From NCBI GenBank assembly GCA_003176035.1, contig PSRL01000146.1, positions 1 through 11,909 on the forward strand: a DNA stretch of 11,909 nt, given 5' to 3'. Below the pieces are notes generated by a model that searched no databases, was not told where the DNA came from, and saw nothing but the letters and a program-made list of their open reading frames with translations. This DNA is from Verrucomicrobiota bacterium (GTDB lineage: Bacteria > Verrucomicrobiota > Verrucomicrobiia > Chthoniobacterales > Xiphinematobacteraceae). Both the position numbers and the translations under genes were made by a program. Positions within the stretch are counted from its first letter, which is position 1. Each line of letters opens with the position of its first letter. Below are positions 5,714 to 11,909 of this stretch, one piece after another.

Positions 5714-8401
5714 ATGAAAATACCGGATGGTTGGATTTTTTCGGATTTGATAATTTGGAACGAATTTGACAGGCGGGGCTTTGCGTCGCAGGGAGGGACG
5801 ATCGAAATGCCGGATCTTCGGCAGGCAACAGACCCTACGCGAGTCGCACTGCATGAAGCACTTCGTGTGTTTCTGAAATCTTTGGAAGAATCCACCAGAG
5901 CCCAATTCCGATGGTCGGTTGATAGCGACTATTTCAGAGAACTTCGCCATTATCAGGAGGACACCGAACAGCGGCCACAAACGCGCTGGTCTTACCGGAC
6001 ACGACAGGAGCGTTATAATCGCTATCTTCAGGGCATGGAGGCCGGGCTCCTGCGAAGGGAGCGCTTAGTCTTATTTCTCTCGCGCCGAATTCCGGCAGAT
6101 CCGCCTCCGGGAGCAAGCAAGACCCAACTGACACTCCATTTCGAACAATTAGCTCAGCAGATGAGTTTGGGTTTCCAACAGACATTTCAAATTTTACAGG
6201 GGCTTCTGGACCAATTTGGGGCGCGTATTCACCTCATGGATTCAGAGCAATTGGCACGCTATCTGAGACTTTTTTTTAACCCGACTGATATCAAGCGCCC
6301 GGATTTCGAGCCCCATGCCTCCCCCGACCTTTCGATTCAGGAAAACTTTTGGCACGGTGGCTGCCAGGGCGGGAAAACTTTCGGGTTCTATTTGGATGGA
6401 TTTCTTCACAACTTAATTGTTTTAAAGCGGAGGCCACAGCGCACTTTCCCAGGGATTATTTACACCCTCACCAACTTGCCTTTTCTTGACTATGCGCTAA
6501 CGATAAACGTCGAACCCCTCAATGCTTCAAAAGAAATTGACAAGGAGGAACGCGCATTGCAGCGAGTGCGTGGAGATTATGCTTCGGAAGGGAAATATTC
6601 CCTGCTCACCGCAGCTCGTGTCAAAGAAGCACGCATTCAGGAGCTTGCCCAAGGGAATGTCGCCCCCTTCCGCTACGAGTTTTACGCTCATGTCTGGGAT
6701 GAAGATGCGCCTTCCTTAGTTTCTAAGACTCGTCAAATCGAAGCGGCCATTCAACAAATGGCGGAAGCACAATCCTGGACAACCAACCTCTCCAGCCCTG
6801 CCTGTACTAAAAATGTCTGGATTCAGACGTGGCCCGGCTGGCTTTGGGGTACTTATACCTGCCATTCGGATACGGGACTCGATAGCTGGTTAGCGGACCT
6901 TCTCCCCTTCTCTTGCTCATTTACCGGAATGCTCGAAGGAGCGGAGGCGGTGTACGAAGGATCAAATCGAAATTTAGTTGGCATTCGCAATTTTGTTTCC
7001 AACACCCCTCAGCCAGCGGTGGTCCTTGGGATGACAAGGGCGGGAAAATCAGCATTCGTTTGCGACCTCCTCTCCCAAACCCAGCCTTTTTATGATTTTA
7101 CCCTTATCGTTGAAGAGGGCCTTTCCTACGGAACGTGGACGCAAGCACAAGGAGAAATTCCTATAATTATCAGCGCAGATGGCGAATTGACGCTAAATTA
7201 TTTTGACACACAGGGTGGACCTTTGACCCGTACGCAAATTACCACCGCTGCGGCCTTAGTTTTAAAAATGAGTGGCGTCCCTCAAGAGGAGGACCGACGA
7301 AACCTTCGGCTTGCACAAATCACTCAATACATAGAACAGCTCTACGACGATACGGCCCGAGAGTGGCTTCAGAAACGCCCGCATGAGTCGGCGCGGCTGG
7401 CACGCCTGGCACTTTATCTTAAAAAAATGCAACGCGACAAGATGCCGATGACTTCCACATTTCAAGACACCTGGCTGGAATTTCATCGGCAACTTACCGA
7501 AGAGGGAGATGAACGCTTCGAGGATGATTTCACCGAACAAGACATCTCTCAATTTTTGCAAGAACCTGACTCAGCCAAGGTAATTCGCAATCTGACATAC
7601 GCCTTCTTTGAACCGCAGGATTATCCCACACACGATCTCCTGTACGAAATGATGCTTGTTGCTCCGCTTGCTGAGCATGACAAGGAGGAAATCAAACAGC
7701 TCGCCACGCTATTAGCTCCTTGGTGCGAACAGCGCTTGCTTAGCGGAAAGAGCACCATTTCCATGCAACGCACGATTGCCCATTTTGAGCTGGGATTCAT
7801 TCAGGAATCCGACCGCGCACTCAAGGAAGTCGCAGGCTTTCTGATTGCCAATTATGGAAGGCAATACGTCCTAAATCTGCCACGTCGTGTGAGAAAGCGT
7901 GTCATATTCGAAGAAGTAGCGCGGCTTTTGGACATACCCGGAGGCAGTCAATTAGTTGCGGAATTCTATGCTCAACTTTCGAAGTTTAACACATGGATCG
8001 TTTCGATTGTCCAACAATACAGTCGCTTCAAAGAGAGCAGCATCCGACCAGTAGTCTTTGGCAATGCGAAGCAGTTTTTTTTTATGCGCATGAACGACCG
8101 GAGAGATGTCGATGATGTGGCTTCTGACATTCATCTTTCCGAATCCTCCCGAGAGATCATCTGCCGCCACCCCCTCCCGGAACATCTTCCAGAAGAAAAT
8201 AAATATTCTGCGCTCACCTATTATCACCTGGATGCGAAACAGCCGCTTTGTGGAACCATCCACAATCGAGTTTCTCCTGAAATGCTCTACTGCGCATCTT
8301 CGTCAGGCGATGTTTTCGATGACCGTTCGAAAAGGCTGGCCAGTTGCCCCGACCCCGTTTCCGCCATCGTGGAGAGTGTATCAGAAATCCATCCGCAATA
8401 A
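5714..8401 (+). CDS. trbE: VirB4/TrbE-family secretion ATPase
   Basis: An 895-residue protein beginning MKIPDGW, the usual VirB4 size. The N-terminal half is the VirB4 partner-binding domain. The C-terminal half is the ATPase: Walker A GMTRAGKS at residues 439-446, and a Walker B-like strand RVIFEEVARLL with E733-E734, followed by FNTWIVSIVQQYSRF, the usual VirB4 region with a Gln-rich switch motif. VirB4 proteins power pilus and channel assembly at the inner membrane. The frame is open to 5675, but the strong ribosome site at 5700 supports 5714. Two oddities are an acidic Glu where Asp is normal in Walker B, and a second GxxxxGKT string at 215-222. The stop codon falls inside the first unit of a 14-base tandem repeat. 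The family call is firm. Confidence 0.93.
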   Translation: MKIPDGWIFSDLIIWNEFDRRGFASQGGTIEMPDLRQATDPTRVALHEALRVFLKSLEESTRAQFRWSVDSDYFRELRHYQEDTEQRPQTRWSYRTRQERYNRYLQGMEAGLLRRERLVLFLSRRIPADPPPGASKTQLTLHFEQLAQQMSLGFQQTFQILQGLLDQFGARIHLMDSEQLARYLRLFFNPTDIKRPDFEPHASPDLSIQENFWHGGCQGGKTFGFYLDGFLHNLIVLKRRPQRTFPGIIYTLTNLPFLDYALTINVEPLNASKEIDKEERALQRVRGDYASEGKYSLLTAARVKEARIQELAQGNVAPFRYEFYAHVWDEDAPSLVSKTRQIEAAIQQMAEAQSWTTNLSSPACTKNVWIQTWPGWLWGTYTCHSDTGLDSWLADLLPFSCSFTGMLEGAEAVYEGSNRNLVGIRNFVSNTPQPAVVLGMTRAGKSAFVCDLLSQTQPFYDFTLIVEEGLSYGTWTQAQGEIPIIISADGELTLNYFDTQGGPLTRTQITTAAALVLKMSGVPQEEDRRNLRLAQITQYIEQLYDDTAREWLQKRPHESARLARLALYLKKMQRDKMPMTSTFQDTWLEFHRQLTEEGDERFEDDFTEQDISQFLQEPDSAKVIRNLTYAFFEPQDYPTHDLLYEMMLVAPLAEHDKEEIKQLATLLAPWCEQRLLSGKSTISMQRTIAHFELGFIQESDRALKEVAGFLIANYGRQYVLNLPRRVRKRVIFEEVARLLDIPGGSQLVAEFYAQLSKFNTWIVSIVQQYSRFKESSIRPVVFGNAKQFFFMRMNDRRDVDDVASDIHLSESSREIICRHPLPEHLPEENKYSALTYYHLDAKQPLCGTIHNRVSPEMLYCASSSGDVFDDRSKRLASCPDPVSAIVESVSEIHPQ

Positions 8402-8443
8402 GAACAGCCTAATAAGAACAGCCTAATAAGAACAGCCTAATAA
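8397..8443 (+). repeat. 14-base tandem repeat, about 3.4 copies
   Basis: AATAAGAACAGCCT is repeated exactly at 8397-8410, 8411-8424 and 8425-8438, followed by a partial copy. The VirB4 stop codon (8399-8401) is inside the first unit, and each further unit carries TAA triplets. It has the look of replication slippage. Confidence 0.9.
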
Positions 8444-8522
8444 GAAGAACCTGTGCCACGGAGATGATTATTTCGGACCTCAAACCGAGCAAAGGAAAAA
8501 AATCCTAACATACTCAGCAAAT

Positions 8523-8897
8523 ATGAAGACAACAACAAATGATCTAATAAAGCATCCGTGCTTCCGCTTCAGTGGTGGTACACTGGCAATGGTGATGTTT
8601 GCTACCGGAGCGCAAACCGGCTGTCTTTCCACTGAGACAGCTTACTCACTGGGAGGAGCTGCAGTGGGTGGCGTGTCGGGGGCCCTGGTTTCACGGCAAA
8701 ATCCGAGGATTGCTCCATTTGTCACCGCAGGCGGTGCGGCTCTGGGTGGCCTCTTGGGCGGCATAGCAATCAAGTCGGTCAAGTCAGGGCGATATGCCGC
8801 ATTTCGAGAAGGCTATCAACACGGAGCATCTGACACCGCTAAACGGCAGTATTGGATCTTACAGAATTTGCAAAAAGAACAAAAAAATCGAAGCTAA
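8523..8897 (+). CDS. Glycine-zipper putative lipoprotein of the secretion operon
   Basis: A 124-residue protein. The N-terminus is basic, then a hydrophobic stretch (about 19-32) leads to Cys34 in QTGC, an imperfect lipobox, so lipid attachment is likely but not certain. Residues 43-75 form a glycine zipper (GGAAVGGVSGAL, then GGAALGGLLGGIA), a membrane-associating motif common in small outer-membrane lipoproteins. The tail has GYQHGASDTAKRQYW. In Trb operons small lipoproteins (TrbK, TrbH) sit near trbJ, and VirB7 fills the same niche in VirB systems, anchoring the outer-membrane ring or acting in entry exclusion. I cannot say which. The start follows AAAGGAAAAAAA at a rather long distance. 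It lies 121 bases after the ATPase gene and 69 before the TrbJ-like gene. Confidence 0.65.
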   Translation: MKTTTNDLIKHPCFRFSGGTLAMVMFATGAQTGCLSTETAYSLGGAAVGGVSGALVSRQNPRIAPFVTAGGAALGGLLGGIAIKSVKSGRYAAFREGYQHGASDTAKRQYWILQNLQKEQKNRS

Positions 8898-8966
8898 ATC
8901 CATGCGTTATAGCTTTCCCAGCACATTGGCCAAAGAGGCCATTTCAATATTAAAACGATCTCACAA

Positions 8967-9953
8967 ATGAAAGCCAGGAACTTAATGATAGGGATCAGCA
9001 TCTTCTCTTCGCAAGCCGCCCTTGCGCAGTGGGCGGTTAAAGATGCGGCAGCCTTTAGTGCGCTCAGTGCGCTTTGGGGAAGTCAACAAGCGGAGCGTAA
9101 AGCCGAGGTAGTGCGGCACGAGGCGCGGATGCGGATGCAAGATTTGCAACATCAGGAGACGCTTGGTCAATGGGGGGAGCACATTAAGCAACTGAAAGTG
9201 GGTTGGGAAATCTTAAAGCAAACACGTAGTCTCATTAATCGACAATTAGGATTCATTCAACAAATTCAAAATGTAACTGACAATCCGCTAAAACTTATGG
9301 ACATCACTCTCCAACACCTCGACAAGGAAATATTTTCCCGAGATGGCCTGGTGGACGATATTGCTAATTGGCTCAAACAGTCCGAAACTTTTAGTGAATG
9401 GGAAAAACTTTTGGAAGAGCTCTTTAAGCCTTTTGATATCAAAAAAGTGAACAGCGACGAACTCGGGAAAGCCAGATTGAAGCGCCGTGAAACTATTGAG
9501 CGAGCACATCGGGAAGCCGAAGCTCTGCAATCCAAAAGCAGAACACTGCGGGAAAAACTGATGATGGTCATTCAAGGAATACGCGTTAGCGCCAGTGCTT
9601 CAACTACAATCACCGGCATGCAAAGAGTGGGTCTACACCTTGCGCTTACCGAAAAGGGGATGCGTTCGGCAATTGGAGTCGGGGAAGACCTAGCGAGCCG
9701 TTTGAGAGATCTGAAGACCCGGGCGGACAATCGCGATGTGTTGGAGGGGGAAGCCGAGAGACAGATACGCCATTCGAAACATCAGGAAGCAGGTAAAAAT
9801 GCCTCCCTCCGAGCTCGATTTACATATGACGATACTCGACGTCGCAGAAGACCTCGAAATCGCATTTCAGCGGGTGTGTCGGTGGGAAGTAATGGCAAAG
9901 TGCGAACTCACTCCTCCATGCGGGTAAGTGTCCCAGTAAAATATGATTTATAG
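8967..9953 (+). CDS. trbJ: TrbJ/VirB5-like secreted conjugation protein
   Basis: A 328-residue protein with a signal peptide: Lys/Arg start, hydrophobic core, and cleavage expected after ALA at residue 20. The mature part is mainly helical with charged heptad-like stretches (about 40-100 and 150-200), as in VirB5/TrbJ proteins that sit at the pilus tip or in the periplasm. It holds a conserved-looking ITGMQRVGLHLA segment and an Arg-rich C-terminus (TRRRRRPRNR, near 290), then a short Val/Ser-rich end. TrbJ is usually shorter, so this is an extended form. Position between the ATPase and TrbL fits TrbJ; no single diagnostic motif proves it. Confidence 0.68.
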   Translation: MKARNLMIGISIFSSQAALAQWAVKDAAAFSALSALWGSQQAERKAEVVRHEARMRMQDLQHQETLGQWGEHIKQLKVGWEILKQTRSLINRQLGFIQQIQNVTDNPLKLMDITLQHLDKEIFSRDGLVDDIANWLKQSETFSEWEKLLEELFKPFDIKKVNSDELGKARLKRRETIERAHREAEALQSKSRTLREKLMMVIQGIRVSASASTTITGMQRVGLHLALTEKGMRSAIGVGEDLASRLRDLKTRADNRDVLEGEAERQIRHSKHQEAGKNASLRARFTYDDTRRRRRPRNRISAGVSVGSNGKVRTHSSMRVSVPVKYDL

Positions 9954-10251
9954 CGAAAAGACTCGATTTATCGATCCTCAAAAAAGCGTTTGAGTTAGCA
10001 AACATCCATGTGTGCGGGTATTTTAAAAGTGAAATTTCGACCGGAAAATTCAGTATGGAATGAGAAAGCCGGAAGTTTTGGAAAAAGGCCTCAAAAGCCT
10101 CCGCCGCCAAGACGCGAAGGAGAAAGGGTAGCCTTGCGCTACTCGACGACTGAGCAACGCAAGCGCCGAATGCCGGATGATTTTCAGCCCTTTTGAGGGT
10201 GTACTGAGTATGAATTGGAGAGAAGTTTTTCACATAAAACGACAAATCCGG

Positions 10252-10281
10252 AATATCAATTGATATTAATAATATTATTAA
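10252..10281. repeat. Two overlapping perfect AT-rich palindromes
   Basis: AATATCAATTGATATT (10252-10267) and TTAATAATATTATTAA (10266-10281) are each perfect 16-base palindromes sharing two bases. The first contains the candidate -35 hexamer and the second fills the spacer, as in many repressor operators. Low-complexity AT-rich DNA makes chance palindromes easier. Confidence 0.7.
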
Positions 10282-10289
10282 AATATATG
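10260..10289 (+). promoter_or_regulatory. Candidate promoter for the TrbL-like gene
   Basis: TTGATA (10260-10265) matches the -35 consensus at five of six bases; TATATG (10284-10289) matches the -10 at four of six, with an 18-base spacer. A transcript from here would begin about 55 bases before the TTG at 10350. The overlap with perfect palindromes suggests repression. This is inference from sequence alone. Confidence 0.4.
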
Positions 10290-10349
10290 GAGTCTATTTT
10301 CTAAAATAATAGATTATAAGCCGAAATCAGTATAGCGAAGCCCGCCCAA

Positions 10350-11798
10350 TTGATTGTGCTCTTGTTTGCATTTTCCCCCGAGGAAAATGGGGCTTCGAAC
10401 ATATTCAGCAAAGTTATCACTAACAATATGGATGTCAGCACACTTGCATACGCATTACGCGAAGCGCTCCTCCCCATTCCGTTTATATTGTGTGTCCTGG
10501 GCTTTTGGGAAGCTCTGTGGCATCAAGCAACTGAGGTGAAAGCGATCTTGGGAGCCATTCTTCGAGTGCTCATAGTTGCTGTATCGATATGGCAATATCC
10601 GAACTTTATTGATGCGGCGGAGGAGTGTTTCAGCGGATTTAGAAAAGAAGTTTTTGACCAAGCTGCGGCAGCCAAATCCGGAGATGTCTCGGTGAGTGAG
10701 ACGGAGTTTAAGAAAGCGCTCATGGCACCGGTAAACGTAGAGCCTTCAGCCCTGGACTTTACGGGTCAGATCTGTGCTGCGCTCATTCATTCGTTGCAGG
10801 GGCTGGGGCAGGTCATGTTATCCGTGTTACTCTTCCTACAGCAATTTTGTCTGGAGGGATTGATTGCGATTTCACCTATTTTGTTGGGCTTTTTGGGATG
10901 GAATCTCACTCGGTCCATGGGAATCCAGTTTTGTTTTACGACGGTTGGAATTTTACTTTGGGAGGTGGGAGTATTGATCGTCGACGTGCTCTTATTAAGT
11001 CTTGGTGAAAAATACCTGAATCCTACATTGAGAGCGGCGGCAACAATCGGTGTCGCCGGGGCCATCACCGGAGTTGCTTCCTGGCCTTTACTGCTCAGTG
11101 CAATGGTCATTGCGGCACTCATTCCGGCATTCTTGTACCTTTCCGTCCCGTTTATCATTGCCACCGTTTTGCGTGGGGGCGATCCGACCGCCCCCCTACT
11201 CCTGAAAGCGATGCAATTAGCCACCATGGCATCAGGTGCTTCCGGAGCAATGGTCTCGAACTTGGCCCGGACAATTACGGCTGCTGCCGGCGGCTCCTCG
11301 CTGGGCAATCTGCTCCGAGGCGGGAGCGCCCTGGCAACCGCTGCCGGCGGCGGAGGGGGCAATAGTTTAACCGGGGCATCGATAGCTGGAAACACGCCTG
11401 GTGATTCCGCCCAAGCCATTCATCCGGCAGGCGGCAGCAATGAAGGTGTGAACTCGCCGACCCCGCTTGCGGCAATTCCGCCTCACCATTGCGGTAGCTC
11501 CTCGCCTTCCTCAGAGAAAACGCTACCCGGTATTTCACTTGGCGGCAACGTCCGGGACAAACAAAAAAAACCCGATGCTCAGGCCGGTGAAGTCTATGTT
11601 GGCAAACATGGTCATATATTTAAGCAACTCACGCCCAAAGAATTTTCCTGTCAGCATCCTCAAACCGGATTTACCTCCCAACACGAAGGCAACATCGGAT
11701 CACGCCAGGTAGCGGATACCGCTCTGTTGCATCACAACAGAGATCGGATGGTCGCCGGAGACATGGGTCGCAAGCCAAAATCAGCCAAAATTTTATGA
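10350..11798 (+). CDS. trbL: TrbL/VirB6-family polytopic membrane protein
   Basis: A 482-residue protein if started at the TTG at 10350; the first ATG in frame is at 10428 (residue 27), and neither has a good ribosome site. There are about seven hydrophobic segments: roughly 42-58, 66-82, 142-167, 170-187, 197-218, 232-250 and 252-272. The last are followed by RGGDPTAPLLLKAMQLATMASG. From about 290 the protein turns into a Gly/Ala/Ser-rich stretch (including AAGGGGGNSL) and then a hydrophilic Pro/His/Lys-containing tail. This design, a membrane core plus low-complexity tail, is characteristic of TrbL/VirB6, which forms part of the inner-membrane channel. It overlaps the next gene by four bases (ATGA), so translation is probably coupled. 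Confidence 0.78.
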   Translation: MIVLLFAFSPEENGASNIFSKVITNNMDVSTLAYALREALLPIPFILCVLGFWEALWHQATEVKAILGAILRVLIVAVSIWQYPNFIDAAEECFSGFRKEVFDQAAAAKSGDVSVSETEFKKALMAPVNVEPSALDFTGQICAALIHSLQGLGQVMLSVLLFLQQFCLEGLIAISPILLGFLGWNLTRSMGIQFCFTTVGILLWEVGVLIVDVLLLSLGEKYLNPTLRAAATIGVAGAITGVASWPLLLSAMVIAALIPAFLYLSVPFIIATVLRGGDPTAPLLLKAMQLATMASGASGAMVSNLARTITAAAGGSSLGNLLRGGSALATAAGGGGGNSLTGASIAGNTPGDSAQAIHPAGGSNEGVNSPTPLAAIPPHHCGSSSPSSEKTLPGISLGGNVRDKQKKPDAQAGEVYVGKHGHIFKQLTPKEFSCQHPQTGFTSQHEGNIGSRQVADTALLHHNRDRMVAGDMGRKPKSAKIL

Positions 11799-11909
11799 GC
11801 GATAGTCAAAGCCATTTTGGTGCGAGTACCTCAGACCCCATTAGTCAGCGCATTGCTCCACCAGCCGCTAAAACACATTGGTTAAGAAACGGAGCAGTAT
11901 GGGTCATTG
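11795..11909 (+). CDS. Start of the next secretion gene, TrbF/VirB8 expected (cut by window edge)
   Basis: ATGA overlap with the stop of the TrbL-like gene gives the start. Thirty-eight codons are visible: a Ser-rich hydrophilic start, RIAPPAAKTHW, then WLRNGAVWVI, which looks like the approach to a transmembrane helix. TrbF (VirB8-like) follows TrbL in Trb operons and has a short cytoplasmic tail before a single helix, which fits. The fragment is too short for a firm family call. Confidence 0.45.
   Translation, partial: MSDSQSHFGASTSDPISQRIAPPAAKTHWLRNGAVWVI

Larger units (their letters stand above)
9954..10349 (+). other. Intergenic region between TrbJ-like and TrbL-like genes
   Basis: 396 bases with no gene I would defend. 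The first part could code a 62-residue Arg/Pro-rich peptide (10008-10196), but it has no ribosome site or recognisable motif. From about 10230 the sequence becomes strongly AT-rich and holds two overlapping palindromes and a promoter candidate. A gap this size inside a Trb operon is unusual and may mark a second transcription unit. Confidence 0.5.

Noticed and set aside
7952..8426. Open frames on both strands across the 3' part of the VirB4 gene
   Set aside because: Shadows of the ATPase frame, which has strong family motifs through this stretch.
8924..8942. TGGCC/GGCCA hairpin before the TrbJ-like gene
   Set aside because: Five-base stem without a T-run; too weak for a terminator.
10008..10196. 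62-residue plus-strand open frame between the TrbJ- and TrbL-like genes
   Set aside because: Arg/Pro-rich composition, no ribosome site, no motif or membrane segment; could be a small gene but I cannot support it.
9820..10245. 141-residue minus-strand open frame
   Set aside because: Overlaps the end of the TrbJ-like gene on the other strand and has no recognisable feature.

Overview
The window looks like a piece of a bacterial genome carrying accessory, probably mobile or host-interaction-related DNA. It holds three regions: a minus-strand tandem family of ankyrin-repeat genes (1-3415), a plus-strand metallophosphoesterase (3510-4496), and a plus-strand type IV secretion/conjugation operon of the Trb (P-type) kind (4905 to the right edge). 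No rRNA, tRNA, CRISPR array or transposase was seen. Ankyrin genes, an LpxG/YkuE-like phosphoesterase and weak use of Shine-Dalgarno sequences would fit the PVC group (Verrucomicrobia/Chlamydiae-like), but nothing here proves the taxon, so treat this as a low-confidence inference.

Left region: three paralogous genes lie head to tail on the minus strand. Copy 1 is cut by the left edge, copy 2 is broken by two frameshifts, and copy 3 is intact (405 aa). They share a Ser/Thr/Asn-rich N-terminal part, a TPKE..METF-like motif, an MEDSG/DFLNDE-type motif and then about six ankyrin repeats. The repeated unit includes non-coding DNA: a conserved block 5' of each start and a conserved stem-loop terminator after copies 2 and 3, so the array arose by tandem duplication of a whole transcription unit.

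Middle: a 328-aa metallophosphoesterase is divergent from copy 3 across a 94-base gap. A 408-base AT-rich stretch without a convincing gene then leads into the secretion operon.

Right region: the order is VirB2/TrbC-like pilin, VirB3/TrbD-like membrane protein, VirB4/TrbE ATPase, a glycine-zipper putative lipoprotein, a secreted TrbJ/VirB5-like protein, a 396-base gap with an AT-rich palindromic promoter candidate, a TrbL/VirB6 polytopic protein, and the first 38 codons of the next gene, overlapping by ATGA, where TrbF/VirB8 is expected. This follows the canonical trbC-D-E-J-L-F order, but no trbB (VirB11 ATPase) precedes trbC. Together these would build the pilus, inner-membrane platform and energising ATPase of a cell-envelope channel for DNA or proteins. 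The nearby ankyrin proteins are plausible but unproven cargo (effectors).
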